Assembly: GCF_000374065.1 (NCBI RefSeq) | Contig: NZ_KB893259.1 | Span: 36,996-100,995 of the forward strand | Length of the DNA: 64,000 nt | Reading direction: 5' to 3' | Source: Spirosoma luteum DSM 19990 | GTDB taxonomy: Bacteria; Bacteroidota; Bacteroidia; Cytophagales; Spirosomataceae | Part shown: in pieces, positions 18,831 to 28,469 of the stretch | How positions within the stretch are numbered: the stretch's first letter is position 1 | How the letters are laid out: each line of letters starts with the position of its first letter | Notes under the pieces: generated by a model | Told to the model about the DNA's origin: nothing | The model's input: the letters and a program-made list of their open reading frames with translations, nothing else | Database searches by the model: none | Made by a program: the position numbers and the translations under genes

Positions 18831-19370
18831 ATGCAGCCCGTTTCCAAAGGAAGTGCCATTACTGTTCGTAAAATTGGTGACATCATCGTTGACCCCAGCA
18901 GACTAAAGGTTGACCCTAATCTCCTAAAAAAGCTGTTTCCTGCCACCTGTGCCGGCAATTTCTCCGGTCATTTTGCTACTGTCAAAAAGCAATCTGTGTC
19001 GGCCACACTAACTATATTACCTAATGACAACGATACGCTCAACAACCCCTCTATGGGCGATACCAGCGTTACGTTCAAAGCTGCGGATGGGGAACTGTCT
19101 AAGAAGCTGACTGACTGGCACCCTGACCTGGTTGTTCCACCGCACACAGTTGCCTACGCCCAGTTTCCAAACGTAAATTATTTCAGTGGAGGCTACGAAG
19201 GTATTTTGTGTATCGTTACAGCGGCCCAGAAAGTTCACCGCCTTTTTTTGAAACGTCCGGATGGCGAACATGTGTGGTACAGCGATATTACCATGTCATA
19301 CTGCAAGAAAGACAAGTTGTTTTTATTGACCAGTTCGGGCTACACACTATCCGTAGACTTCGGTCTTTAA
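18831..19370 (+). CDS. hypothetical protein
   Basis: 179 residues, no signal peptide and no membrane span. It contains alternating hydrophobic stretches suggesting a beta-rich fold, and paired aromatic and charged motifs (RPDGEHVWYSDITMSYC). I do not recognise a family. It is alone between the divergent rpsP cluster and the RidA gene, has its own terminator-like hairpin after the stop, and is slightly AT-richer than its neighbours. Confidence 0.6.
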   Translation: MQPVSKGSAITVRKIGDIIVDPSRLKVDPNLLKKLFPATCAGNFSGHFATVKKQSVSATLTILPNDNDTLNNPSMGDTSVTFKAADGELSKKLTDWHPDLVVPPHTVAYAQFPNVNYFSGGYEGILCIVTAAQKVHRLFLKRPDGEHVWYSDITMSYCKKDKLFLLTSSGYTLSVDFGL

Positions 19371-19415
19371 TGGGCCGATAAGCCTGTTTGATATAATTAC
19401 GTTGGTCAGTTTTCT

Positions 19416-19451
19416 CCCTGCTGCTTTAGGTCTCCCAGGCCAGCAGCAGGG
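19416..19451 (+). terminator. probable intrinsic terminator after the hypothetical gene
   Basis: Arms ccctgctgct and agcagcaggg (10 bases, perfect) with a 16-base loop, followed by T-rich sequence (cttattattt). The rest of the 304-base gap to the RidA gene shows only a candidate promoter. Confidence 0.6.
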
Positions 19452-19627
19452 CTTATTATTTACCTGCCACTAAGTGGCGCTTCACACAATTATAGCATCA
19501 GGGCTACGTGAGCTATTCGTTGATTCATGCATACCTGAGCAGCACAATGGTCATGGCCAGTCATTTCCCCGGGCTTCATAACAAACATTGAACCCCTTTA
19601 CGAAGGATGTTAATACCCTATTTCCGT

Positions 19628-19635
19628 TAAGTTTG
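19628..19635 (+). promoter_or_regulatory. candidate -7 element for the RidA/D-TA gene pair
   Basis: TAAGTTTG followed by C matches TAnnTTTG, 39 bases ahead of the ATG at 19675. Confidence 0.4.
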
Positions 19636-19674
19636 CACTCCATAAAGAACCAGAATTCGCAATTACCCCGTATT

Positions 19675-20151
19675 ATGCAAGCTGACACCTTATCTCCCGA
19701 AGCGGCTTTTGCCAAATTGGGTCTTACCCTGCCACCCGCACCCCTGCCTCTGGGCGTGTACAAACCGTACCTTATCGACGGCAAGTATCTCTACTTATCG
19801 GGTCATGGACCCGTTCAGGCCGATAAAAGCCTGATTATTGGTCGCGTTGGCGACGATATGGATATGGAGCAGGGGAAACTAGCCGCCCGGCAGGTCGGCC
19901 TAACCATGCTGGCAACCATCAAAACCCACCTGGGTAGCCTGGACCGGGTAAAGCGCGTAATTAAAGTGCTGGGCATGGTGAACTGCACCGCCGATTTTGG
20001 CCGGCACCCGTACGTCATTAACGGATGCAGCGAACTATTCGCGGCCGTTTGGGGAATGGAGAACGGCATCGGTGTGCGGTCGGCAGTGGGAATGGGTTCG
20101 TTGCCCGACAATATTCCCGTCGAAGTAGAAGCCTTATTCGAACTGGTCTGA
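19675..20151 (+). CDS. RidA family protein (YjgF/UK114)
   Basis: Start at 19675 (MQADTLSPEAAFAKLG); the longer in-frame form adds 29 residues without homology. About 158 residues with the RidA pattern: GKYLYLSGHGPVQ early, AARQVGLTMLATIKTHLGSLDRV in the middle, and VGMGSLPDNIPVEVEALFEL at the end. It belongs to the longer RidA branch rather than RidA proper, since the Arg of the canonical IPR(A)xR site is not present. RidA enzymes hydrolyse reactive 2-aminoacrylate imines made by PLP enzymes. The PLP enzyme gene next to it starts 3 bases after its stop, which fits that role. Confidence 0.85.
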   Translation: MQADTLSPEAAFAKLGLTLPPAPLPLGVYKPYLIDGKYLYLSGHGPVQADKSLIIGRVGDDMDMEQGKLAARQVGLTMLATIKTHLGSLDRVKRVIKVLGMVNCTADFGRHPYVINGCSELFAAVWGMENGIGVRSAVGMGSLPDNIPVEVEALFELV

Positions 20152-20154
20152 ACC

Positions 20155-21270
20155 ATGGAACAAAGACCCTGGTACTGGATCGACGATGTCGCCCGGCTTG
20201 ATACCCCTGCTCTGGTCGTGTACCCCAATCGGGTAAGGGAGAATATTACCCGATTGGTAAACACCATCGGCGATGTGAACCGCCTGCGCCCTCACGTAAA
20301 GACGAATAAGGCGCGGGAGGCCAGCCAACTGCTGCTGGACGCGGGCATCCGGAAGTTCAAATGCGCTACTATTGCCGAAGCCGAAATGCTGGCGATGATT
20401 GAGGCTCCTGATGTGCTGCTGGCTTATCAGCCCAATGGTACCAAAATTCACCGGTTACTGGCCCTGATGGCAAAGTATCCCAGAACGCGGTTTTCGTGCC
20501 TGGTGGATAATAGTATCACGGCACGTGAACTGTCGCAGCAGGCCGTCAGCGATAATCTGGTCGTACCGGTTTATATTGATCTGAATGTGGGCATGAACCG
20601 TACGGGCATTGCCCCCGATACGGCGGTGCTAACGCTTTACGACGAGCTGAGTCAGTTAGCGGGCGTAAATCCGGTTGGCCTTCATGCCTATGACGGGCAC
20701 CTGCGCAATCCCGACCTGGCCGCTCGAACTGCCGATTGCGATGCGGCTTTTCAGCCCGTGTACCAACTAAGCGAAGCCCTGTTGGCACGGGGATTTGCCG
20801 AGCCGGTTCTGGTCATGGGCGGCAGCCCTACGTTCCCGATTCACGCCCAAAGACCCGGTGTAGAATGCAGCCCCGGCACGTTTATTTACTGGGACAGGGG
20901 GTATCAGGATGGATTGCCGGAGCAGCCTTTTCGGCCAGCAGCCCTGGTGGTGGCACGGGTCATTTCGTTGCCCAACTCCGCAACGCTATGCATCGATGTT
21001 GGCCATAAGTCAGTGGCGGCCGAAGGGGTGCTAAGCGAGCGAATTACGTTCCTGAATGCGCCTGAACTCGTTGCTATCGGCCAAAGTGAAGAGCATCTGG
21101 TGGTGGAAGCGGGAGTAGGACACCCCTACCAGATAGACGATGTGCTGTATGGCCTTCCAAACCATATCTGCCCCACCGTGTCGTTGTACGAACGGGCCTA
21201 TACCATTGAAAACAAACGCATCGCGGACGAGTGGTTAACCATCGCCCGCGACCGGAAGATTTCGGTATAA
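20155..21270 (+). CDS. D-threonine aldolase/D-serine dehydratase-like PLP enzyme
   Basis: 371 residues. N-terminal alanine-racemase-type barrel with the PLP lysine in LRPHVKTNK (Lys 49) and the C-terminal D-serine dehydratase-like domain with PNHICPT, whose His and Cys bind the divalent metal in this family. It would cleave D-threonine or related beta-hydroxy-D-amino acids to an amino acid plus aldehyde, or dehydrate D-serine. The RidA gene ends 3 bases upstream; the pair is almost certainly one operon, RidA clearing enamine/imine by-products. Confidence 0.88.
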   Translation: MEQRPWYWIDDVARLDTPALVVYPNRVRENITRLVNTIGDVNRLRPHVKTNKAREASQLLLDAGIRKFKCATIAEAEMLAMIEAPDVLLAYQPNGTKIHRLLALMAKYPRTRFSCLVDNSITARELSQQAVSDNLVVPVYIDLNVGMNRTGIAPDTAVLTLYDELSQLAGVNPVGLHAYDGHLRNPDLAARTADCDAAFQPVYQLSEALLARGFAEPVLVMGGSPTFPIHAQRPGVECSPGTFIYWDRGYQDGLPEQPFRPAALVVARVISLPNSATLCIDVGHKSVAAEGVLSERITFLNAPELVAIGQSEEHLVVEAGVGHPYQIDDVLYGLPNHICPTVSLYERAYTIENKRIADEWLTIARDRKISV

Positions 21271-21297
21271 ACAGGTAAGCTTTGCCGGAAGGGAATC

Positions 21298-22629
21298 CTA
21301 CCGTGCTACACCGGCCTCGGTCAGGAGTAAGAGCAGAATCCGCTCCATACCCAAAACGCCCTTGTCATTCAGCCACCATTCGTTCAGTGAGTGGGCACCC
21401 CCGCCCGTACCCCCACTCCCGATGGTGATGGCCGGAACACCGTTGGCAATGGGGGTGTTGGCATTCGTAGAGCTGGCACTCAGCTTCGGTTCGGCCTGTA
21501 GGTATTTGGTTACGGCCATGGCCCGCTGAACCAATGGTGTAGTGGCCTCGGTTCGGCCCGACGGGCGGTCACCAACCAGTTTCACCTCCACCGTCAGGTC
21601 AGGCCCCCGGCGTTTCATAGCATTCTCCTCCTTGAGTGCCCGCTGAACAGCAGCCTGTAACATAGCATCAATCGTTTTCAATCGCTCAGGGCTTTCGGAG
21701 CGCATATCTACTTCCATCCGCGATTCGAACGGGATGGCGTTGACCGATGTGCCGCCCCCGATTACACCGACGTTATAGGTTGTTTTGATTCCCTGCCGGG
21801 TAAACTTATCCGCATCGACGGTAAAGTAGTAAATGGCCTTACCCAAAGCGCCGTGGGGGTTGGCAATCCCAAAGGCCCCGTAGGAGTGCCCGCCGGGGCC
21901 TTTGAACGTAATCCGGTAGCGGTGTGACCCCAGGCTGCGGTGGGTAATATTACTGATGCCCAGCCCGTCGACGGCAATGTAGGAATCGATTTTAGGGCCA
22001 CCCGGCCGGAACAGATGCTTCACCCCGCGTAAATCGCCCAGCCCCTCTTCACCCACGGCACCAATGAACAGCACATCTGCGTCGGTCTGGATATTGGCGT
22101 GTTTCATTCCGGCCAAAACCGTCATGACGGCGGTAAGTCCGCGGGTATCATCGCCAATGCCGGGAGCATAGAGTGTATCCCCTTTTTGTTTCACCGTCAC
22201 ATCGGTTCCGGCGGGGAAAACGGTATCCAGGTGCGCTTCAACGACAACCGTTTTCTGGCCGGACCTGCCTTTCTTTTTAGCCAGTACGTTGTTGACTTCA
22301 TCGATCCAGACCGAATCCGCACCAGCCTCTTTCAGCATGGCCGCGTAGGCTTTGGCGCGGGCCTCTTCTTTAAAAGGAGGAGCCGGAATTTCGGTCAGTG
22401 TAATCAGCGTTTTCTTTGTTTGTGGCTCCAGTTCGGCGAAGCGTTTGAAGGCCGCCTGTACGGCTGGCAGTTTGACCAATGCGTTCACTTCGGTTTGGTA
22501 GCGCTTATCAATGGGCACTACTTTCTTCGATTCTTCATCATCGAACTCTTCCTGAGCGAGAAGACTGTGACTGGTGGTGCCTACCAAGGCTACTGCAAGC
22601 AAAGCTGTTTTAAGGAGTTGATTCATCAT
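21298..22629 (-). CDS. M20/M25/M40 family metallopeptidase, secreted
   Basis: 443 residues with an N-terminal signal peptide (LLKTALLAVALVGTTSHSLLAQ). The M20 zinc site is complete: VVVEAHLDTVFP (HxD), APGIGDDTRGL, the catalytic pair GAVGEEGLGD, and a late GGAHSLNEWW His. The dimerisation domain lies about residues 225-345. It resembles peptidase T-like M20 enzymes; exported Bacteroidota copies probably trim oligopeptides in the periplasm. No co-directional neighbour at short distance. Confidence 0.88.
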   Translation of the reverse strand: MMNQLLKTALLAVALVGTTSHSLLAQEEFDDEESKKVVPIDKRYQTEVNALVKLPAVQAAFKRFAELEPQTKKTLITLTEIPAPPFKEEARAKAYAAMLKEAGADSVWIDEVNNVLAKKKGRSGQKTVVVEAHLDTVFPAGTDVTVKQKGDTLYAPGIGDDTRGLTAVMTVLAGMKHANIQTDADVLFIGAVGEEGLGDLRGVKHLFRPGGPKIDSYIAVDGLGISNITHRSLGSHRYRITFKGPGGHSYGAFGIANPHGALGKAIYYFTVDADKFTRQGIKTTYNVGVIGGGTSVNAIPFESRMEVDMRSESPERLKTIDAMLQAAVQRALKEENAMKRRGPDLTVEVKLVGDRPSGRTEATTPLVQRAMAVTKYLQAEPKLSASSTNANTPIANGVPAITIGSGGTGGGAHSLNEWWLNDKGVLGMERILLLLLTEAGVAR

Positions 22630-22804
22630 GTTTACGTCTGTCCTAACTGGTAGCGTTTAAATAATCGAATGAACAGATAATCGTTCTTGTGCCTATTTAT
22701 TTACCTGTTTTTGTTCGTGCAACCTATTTATATATTCTTCGGTGGGTGTATGCTGGTCTTTTTTCGTAACAGCTTGACGATAGGTGATTGTGCCTTGATT
22801 ACAG

Positions 22805-22843
22805 AAACAGTTCCCGCCACATCTGAAGTGACAGGAACTGTTT
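22805..22843 (-). terminator. probable terminator after uxaB
   Basis: Arms aaacagttcc and ggaactgttt (10 bases, perfect) around a 19-base loop, located 27 bases beyond the uxaB stop in the direction of its transcription. Confidence 0.55.
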
Positions 22844-22869
22844 ACAAGACAACAATAAAAAGGCACAAC

Positions 22870-24426
22870 CTACTGAGTAGTTAACTCCCCAAGTACCTTT
22901 CCAACGGTTTTTTCAACGCCCTGAGCCAGCATGCTGTTCAGGTTTGCGGCAACGGCCTCCGTAAAACCGGGCAATACGGCCAGATCAGTTTGCCAAAGTT
23001 TCTTATCGGATAATACGCTCTTCACGAAGGAATTCACGGTTGCGGGCGCATTCTTTTTTGTGGTTTTCCAGTCACCGTAGAAATACCCGGCTTTATCATC
23101 CCGGATGGGGTACGTTATGGTACCACCCTTGGGCAGCGTAATTTCCCCGAAAAACTGCCCGTTCTCTTCCTTAACGGCTTTCATAAACAACAGATAAGCC
23201 GCAAAGCCCAGGGCAATCAATTTGGGTACGGCATTGAACTGCTCGTAATACCGCTCAATGGTTGCCCCGTTACGGGCCTGCATTTTAGCCGTTTCCTGCA
23301 ACGAGATATTCAGCAACAGATGGTCGAGGTTAGGGTTTCGGAACCGGTCGAGCACGTCGTGGGCAAACTGCTCAACGGCGGCTTTGTCCATACCGGGAAT
23401 GCCATAATGCGGCACGGTTGGCACAATCTCATCCAGCATTAGCAACTCGATAAATTTGCTCATGAGGGGATGATTCATTTCATCAGCAACCGTTTCCAGA
23501 CCCAGCAGGTAACCCAGCGGCATGGTTAAAGTATGGGAACCGTTCAGTACGCGAAGTTTTCGCTCCTTATAAAAATTGATATCTTCATCGATAATGACTT
23601 GCGGGGTACTGGCATCGGCAAAACTCAGCATCTGCTTCACCCGGTCATCACCCTCAATGGCCCAGAGATGGTAGGGTTCCGTAAAGGTGAGCAGGTCATC
23701 CTGATAGCCAGTTTCCTGTTGCAGTGCCTGTTTGGCTTCGTCGGTGGGGCGCGTTACAATCCGGTCTACGAGAGAGTTGCAAAACCGAACGTGAAATTTG
23801 AGCCACTTGGTAAAAAGCTTACCTAACTCATTGTGCTGAGCCAGTCGCTCCACGGCATCACGGAGGATCAGGCCATTATCCGTAACGAGTTCCGTTGGGA
23901 CGACTATCATTCCTTTGGCCCGGGAGCCACCAACACTGCGAAATCGCTCGTAGAGGAACGACGTCAGTTTGGCGGGGAACGATTGAGGAGGGCTTTGGAA
24001 AATACTTTCCTCCACGTAGTTTAGCCCTACTTCGGTGGTATTGGAAATAATGATCTGCAACTTGGGATTCCGGGCCAGCATCAGGATCTCTTTCCACTGC
24101 GTTTTTGCCGCCATAACCCGACTGATGGCAGAAATAACGGTCGTTTCAGACACCTCCTTACCCTGCTGAATTCCCCGAACAGCCAGGGTGTACAGGTTGT
24201 CCTGTTCCGAAAACTCGTCGGTTTGGCTATCCGTTGATTTAACCACGACGATTGAGCCACCAAAACGCCCTTCCGAATTGGCCTTCTGTACCAAATAATC
24301 GGGTAAACCGCGCAACAGAACGCCCGTACCAAATTGCAGGATTCTTTCGGGAAGGACAGGTGCCGGGTGTGTCGAACGATTCAGTTTGGCCATAGTTGGA
24401 GTGGAGGGAGCTTTTGGAATACTCAT
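22870..24426 (-). CDS. uxaB: tagaturonate reductase (altronate oxidoreductase)
   Basis: 518 residues of the mannitol dehydrogenase family. LPERILQFGTGVLLRGLPDYL is the Rossmann start, IISNTTEVGL follows, and the catalytic KERKLRVLNGSHT (Lys and the NxxH) is near residue 290. The order and wording match UxaB better than fructuronate reductase UxuB. It reduces tagaturonate to altronate with NADH in galacturonate breakdown. A second in-frame ATG at codon 12 (MAKLNRST) may be the true start. kdgK and exuT lie upstream on the same strand. Confidence 0.88.
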   Translation of the reverse strand: MSIPKAPSTPTMAKLNRSTHPAPVLPERILQFGTGVLLRGLPDYLVQKANSEGRFGGSIVVVKSTDSQTDEFSEQDNLYTLAVRGIQQGKEVSETTVISAISRVMAAKTQWKEILMLARNPKLQIIISNTTEVGLNYVEESIFQSPPQSFPAKLTSFLYERFRSVGGSRAKGMIVVPTELVTDNGLILRDAVERLAQHNELGKLFTKWLKFHVRFCNSLVDRIVTRPTDEAKQALQQETGYQDDLLTFTEPYHLWAIEGDDRVKQMLSFADASTPQVIIDEDINFYKERKLRVLNGSHTLTMPLGYLLGLETVADEMNHPLMSKFIELLMLDEIVPTVPHYGIPGMDKAAVEQFAHDVLDRFRNPNLDHLLLNISLQETAKMQARNGATIERYYEQFNAVPKLIALGFAAYLLFMKAVKEENGQFFGEITLPKGGTITYPIRDDKAGYFYGDWKTTKKNAPATVNSFVKSVLSDKKLWQTDLAVLPGFTEAVAANLNSMLAQGVEKTVGKVLGELTTQ

Positions 24427-24610
24427 TGGTTAATGGTCATTACTGTTATTGAAAAAATAAATTAGGGACGGACCGCCTATACTTCAGCAATATTACGAAC
24501 TACTTGGCTAATCAGCGTCCTGATTCCATTGTATGGTTCGTATCAGGTAGTAGGCGCAAATCAGTAAAAAATACCCGTTGGTAAAGGCTATTGTTCAAAA
24601 CAAGCTCATC

Positions 24611-25603
24611 TTATCGCCGTAATTTACCCGAACTGTCGCCACTTGCCAGGGTGTCAATTTCAGCTATACCGGCCAGATTCACGTCGCCGGGAATGGTATG
24701 TTTCAGGACCGACGCAGCTACCCCGAATTCAACGGCCCGCTGCAGGTCATTGAACGTCAGCAGGCCATAAATCAAGCCAGCCACATAGGCATCGCCCGTA
24801 CCGATCCGGTCGGTGATAGGCTGGATATCGTACAGGGTAGACTTGTACACCGTATCGCCATCGAACAGCTTGGCCGACAGTTGATTATGCGATGCGCTGA
24901 CCGAATTTCGCTTGGTATCGGTAATATACCGGACACTAGGAAACCGATTCATCATAGCGCGGCCTGCTTCCTGAAAGGAGCTGCCTACTACGCCGTATAT
25001 CCCTGAAAAAAGGGTCTTACTACCCAGTACCAGCGTGCAGCCTTCCGTTAGGGCAGGCATGATCTCCTGCGGGGTACGGCCGTACTGCCACAGATTGGAG
25101 CGGTAAACGATATCGGCCGAAACAGGAATATTTAGTCGATTTGCCGTTTTGATGGCGGCCAGCAGACAGTCGGCGGCACCCTGCGAAAGAGCAGGTGTGA
25201 TACCCGTCCAGTGAAACCAGTCGGCACCCTGCAATATCGGTTCCCAGTCAATCTCATCCGCCTGAATGCGTGAAAAAGCAGAATCGACCCGGTCATAGAT
25301 AATCTGACTGGCCCGGCTCCCGGCCCCGGTTTCCAGAAAATACAGTCCTAACCGGCCATCGCCGTAGCGGATATGCTGCGTATCGACACCGTACCTGCGG
25401 AGGTATCCCGAAGCCGCCCGGCCCAGCGCGTGGTCGGGGAATCGGGTAACGTGAACCGTGTGGGCACCCAGCTGAGCCAGCGAGGCCGCTACGTTCGCTT
25501 CGGTACCACCGAAGTGCATAGTTAGGGAGTCGGTCTGAATAAACCGCTCAACACCCGGTGTACTGAGCCGGAGCATGACTTCGCCAAACGTGACAATTTT
25601 CAT
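24611..25603 (-). CDS. kdgK: 2-dehydro-3-deoxygluconokinase (PfkB family)
   Basis: 330 residues. The N-terminal MKIVTFGEVMLRLS and HFGGTEANVAASLAQLGA are PfkB sugar-kinase signature 1, and DRIGTGDAYVAGLIYGLL is signature 2 with the catalytic Asp near residue 270. The neighbours (exuT, uxaB, uxuA, uxaC) make KDG the likely substrate: KDG plus ATP gives KDPG for the Entner-Doudoroff aldolase. No aldolase gene is in the window. It lies 66 bases downstream of exuT, so the two are probably co-transcribed. Confidence 0.88.
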   Translation of the reverse strand: MKIVTFGEVMLRLSTPGVERFIQTDSLTMHFGGTEANVAASLAQLGAHTVHVTRFPDHALGRAASGYLRRYGVDTQHIRYGDGRLGLYFLETGAGSRASQIIYDRVDSAFSRIQADEIDWEPILQGADWFHWTGITPALSQGAADCLLAAIKTANRLNIPVSADIVYRSNLWQYGRTPQEIMPALTEGCTLVLGSKTLFSGIYGVVGSSFQEAGRAMMNRFPSVRYITDTKRNSVSASHNQLSAKLFDGDTVYKSTLYDIQPITDRIGTGDAYVAGLIYGLLTFNDLQRAVEFGVAASVLKHTIPGDVNLAGIAEIDTLASGDSSGKLRR

Positions 25604-25669
25604 TTATTTTCGGAGTGTGACTGCTTCGAACCTGTTCGTTTTCGGTTCGGACCGGTCAATGTACGTTAT

Positions 25670-27046
25670 TTACGGTCGGCCTGCTACAGACCAATACTCA
25701 CTTTCATCCAGTTCCTCGGCCTTTACCGGATCTAGGGCTGGTAATACCAGATGAATAAGAATCAGAGCAATCAGGTAGGAGCAACTGGCAATAATGAACA
25801 TGGGTAGATACCCGAATGCAGTGATGATGCGACCCGATAGCAGGGCCAGCAAAATGCCGCCTACTGCCCCAAACATACCTCCAATGCCAGTGACTGATGC
25901 AACCACGTTTTTGGGGAAGAGGTCCGACGCAAACGTGTAGGTGTTGGCTGCCCAGCCCTGATGGGCAGCTGTAGCCAGTGAAATCAGGGCGATGGCTACG
26001 GTCAGGCTGCTGGTTTGAGCGGCAAAAAATATTGGAACGACGCACAGCGCACAAATAAGCATGGTTGTTTTACGGGCCCGGTTTGCCGACCAGCCCCAGT
26101 TCATGAACTGCGTGGTGAGCCAGCCAAAGAAAACACTGCCCGCGTCTGACACGACGTAGATTATCAGGAAAGGTACGCCAAAACTTTTGAGGTCGAGTTT
26201 CTGGTCGAGGGCGTCGTTTGAATTAAAAAAATCGGGTAGCCACGACATGTAAAACCACCAGATAGGATCGGCCATGAACTTCCCGATGGCGAAGGCCCAC
26301 GTCTGCTTGAACCCCAGCAGGCGGGTCCAGGACACTTTTCGGACGGGAATCTTATCGCTGTCACTTCGGATGTAGGCTAGCTCAGACGCCGACAGTTGGG
26401 GGTTGCGCTCTGGTTTGGTGTAGGTAAACCACCATAAAATAAGCAGGCCAAACCCCAGCAGACCGGTAACAAAAAATGAACTGCGCCAGCCAAAGTTAAG
26501 AATGAGGTACGGCACCGAAACGGCGGTTAGAATAATACCCACGTTGGTGCCGGCATTGAATAACCCATTAGCAAATGACCGCTCTTTCCGGGGAAACCAC
26601 TCCGCCACCGTTTTTACGGCCGCTGGGAAGTTAGCCGACTCCCCCAGCCCCAGCGATGTGCGTGCCCAGCGCAAACCTGCCATGTTGCTCACAAATGAGG
26701 TCATCAGAGCCGATACACTCCAGAAAAAGATGCCCAGCGAGAAGCCCCGTTTGGTGCCAATTCGGTCGATGAGCCAGCCTGCCAGCAAAAAACCGATAGC
26801 GTAGGCAAACTTAAAAGCAGCATCCACGTCGCCGTATAATATTTTAAATCGGTCCGTTGCCTCCCGGGTCAGTACGGTTGGAATGCCATTATGGTCGGGG
26901 GGGATGTCGAGCATTTCCTTCCGAAACAACTCATCGGTCATGGTGAAGGAAAGCACCTGCCGATCAACATAGTTGATGGTCGTTGCCAGGAAAAGCAACG
27001 CAACAATGCGCCAGCGAAAGCGACCCGAAGTGGTTGGGGTTTGCAA
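25670..27046 (-). CDS. exuT: MFS hexuronate transporter (ExuT-like)
   Basis: 458 residues with about 12 membrane spans. [23 protein letters not shown] is the classic ACS-family opening; [13 protein letters not shown] is the loop 2-3 signature, and [17 protein letters not shown] is typical of ExuT/GudP-type carriers of sugar acids. The window's uronate genes support hexuronate import through the inner membrane. The start codon is TTG; no ATG fits the conserved N-terminus. A 68-base palindrome lies about 65 bases upstream between it and uxuA. Confidence 0.85.
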   Translation of the reverse strand: MQTPTTSGRFRWRIVALLFLATTINYVDRQVLSFTMTDELFRKEMLDIPPDHNGIPTVLTREATDRFKILYGDVDAAFKFAYAIGFLLAGWLIDRIGTKRGFSLGIFFWSVSALMTSFVSNMAGLRWARTSLGLGESANFPAAVKTVAEWFPRKERSFANGLFNAGTNVGIILTAVSVPYLILNFGWRSSFFVTGLLGFGLLILWWFTYTKPERNPQLSASELAYIRSDSDKIPVRKVSWTRLLGFKQTWAFAIGKFMADPIWWFYMSWLPDFFNSNDALDQKLDLKSFGVPFLIIYVVSDAGSVFFGWLTTQFMNWGWSANRARKTTMLICALCVVPIFFAAQTSSLTVAIALISLATAAHQGWAANTYTFASDLFPKNVVASVTGIGGMFGAVGGILLALLSGRIITAFGYLPMFIIASCSYLIALILIHLVLPALDPVKAEELDESEYWSVAGRP

Positions 27047-27109
27047 AACAAATAAATACGTTTGGGGAGAAAAGCAGGAATAAACGCTTTTTTACTAACA
27101 AACAGGGTT

Positions 27110-27177
27110 CGACATTCTCCCGACTTCCGCAAGCAGGCGATTTAAATTGCCCGCTTGCGGAAGTCGGGAGAATGTCG
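27110..27177. repeat. 68-base near-perfect palindrome between the divergent exuT and uxuA starts
   Basis: Two 29-base arms (27110-27138 and 27149-27177) are complementary apart from one A/C mismatch near the loop; the loop is gatttaaatt, itself AT-rich. The left arm begins cgacattctcccgacttccg. It is too long for a usual repressor operator and lacks a T run, so a simple terminator is unlikely. It sits 46 bases ahead of uxuA and 64 ahead of exuT, in the position of a shared regulatory element. A small hairpin RNA or REP-like element is also possible. Confidence 0.75.
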
Positions 27178-27222
27178 GTCTTTTACTCACTTACGACTAT
27201 TACTATTTACCCCTCTACATTT

Positions 27223-28401
27223 ATGCTTGAACAAACCTGGCGATGGTTCGGTCCGAATGACCCCGTATCGCTTACTGATGTCCGGCAGGCGGGAGCCACG
27301 GGTATTGTAACGGCCCTGCACCATATTGCCAACGGCGAATCGTGGTCGGCCGATGAAATCAGTACCCGAAAAGCCTTAATCGAACGATCGGGCCTTACCT
27401 GGTCGGTCGTGGAGAGCATTCCGGTCCATGAGGCTATCAAAACGCGCTCCGGCGATTTCCGTCGCTACATCGACAATTACAAAGAATCCATCGTTAATCT
27501 GGCGCAGGCGGGTATCGACACAGTGTGTTACAATTTTATGCCCATCCTGGACTGGACACGTACGGATTTGGATTTCCGCATGCCGGATGGGTCGACGGGA
27601 CTGCGGTTCGATGCGGCCGAGTTTGCCGCGTTTGAACTCTATATTCTGAAGCGTCCCGGTGCGGAGTACCTGTACAATGATGACCAGAAACGACGGGCGC
27701 GCACCAAACTCGATGGCATGACAGAAGCCGAAGTAACCCGGTTGACCAGAACCATTATTGCGGGTTTACCCGGTTCCGAAGCCAGCTACACCGTGGACCG
27801 GTTCCGGGAAGCCTTGGCGATGTACGCCGATGTGAGCGACCGCGAACTCCGGCAAAACCTGTATGCCTTCCTGCGCGAGGTGGTGCCCGTAGCCGAATCG
27901 GCGGGGGTTCGACTAGCCATCCACCCCGATGACCCACCATATCCAATCCTGGGTTTGCCACGCGTAGTGAGTACCGAAGCCGATGCCCGCGCGTTGCTGG
28001 CCGCCGTTGATTCCCCCGCTAATGGCCTTTGTTTCTGCACCGGCTCGTACGGCGTTCGGGCGGATAACGACCTCGTGGGTATGGCCGAACGGCTGGGCCC
28101 GCAAATTCACTTCGTGCACCTGCGTAGTACCCAGCGCGATGAAGACAACAGTTTTCAGGAAGCAAACCACCTGGAAGGGGATGTGCCGATGCCGGGCGTG
28201 ATGCGGGCACTACTGGCCGAACAGAAACGCCGGATAGCGGAGGGCAGGCAGGATACCCGGCTTCCGTTCCGGCCCGACCACGGCCACCGGATGCTCGACG
28301 ACCTGACAACGGGCAAGCGCACCAATCCCGGCTACACAGCCATTGGGCGGCTGCGCGGACTAGCCGAACTGCGCGGACTCATGGTAGGACTGAGCAGCTG
28401 A
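27223..28401 (+). CDS. uxuA: mannonate dehydratase
   Basis: Start at 27223 ([17 protein letters not shown]), the canonical UxuA opening; an open frame further upstream runs through the palindrome and is not real. 392 residues, the normal length. A TIM barrel with [20 protein letters not shown] and [10 protein letters not shown], whose Cys/His/Asp residues bind the metal. It dehydrates D-mannonate to 2-keto-3-deoxygluconate (KDG), the glucuronate branch step that feeds kdgK. uxaC follows 68 bases downstream on the same strand with its own promoter-like element. Confidence 0.95.
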   Translation: MLEQTWRWFGPNDPVSLTDVRQAGATGIVTALHHIANGESWSADEISTRKALIERSGLTWSVVESIPVHEAIKTRSGDFRRYIDNYKESIVNLAQAGIDTVCYNFMPILDWTRTDLDFRMPDGSTGLRFDAAEFAAFELYILKRPGAEYLYNDDQKRRARTKLDGMTEAEVTRLTRTIIAGLPGSEASYTVDRFREALAMYADVSDRELRQNLYAFLREVVPVAESAGVRLAIHPDDPPYPILGLPRVVSTEADARALLAAVDSPANGLCFCTGSYGVRADNDLVGMAERLGPQIHFVHLRSTQRDEDNSFQEANHLEGDVPMPGVMRALLAEQKRRIAEGRQDTRLPFRPDHGHRMLDDLTTGKRTNPGYTAIGRLRGLAELRGLMVGLSS

Positions 28402-28456
28402 CAAAGAGATAGTATTAAAAAACAACCATTTAGGCCGGGAGAAATGGCCCGGCGTT

Positions 28457-28464
28457 TACTTTTG
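28457..28464 (+). promoter_or_regulatory. candidate -7 promoter element right before uxaC
   Basis: TACTTTTG matches TAnnTTTG but ends only five bases ahead of the ATG at 28470. If it is used, transcription would begin at or next to the start codon. Confidence 0.4.
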
Positions 28465-28469
28465 TGGCT

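Noticed and set aside
26983..27222. N-terminal extension of uxuA through the palindrome
   Set aside because: The canonical UxuA start is at 27223; the extension covers the divergent intergenic region.
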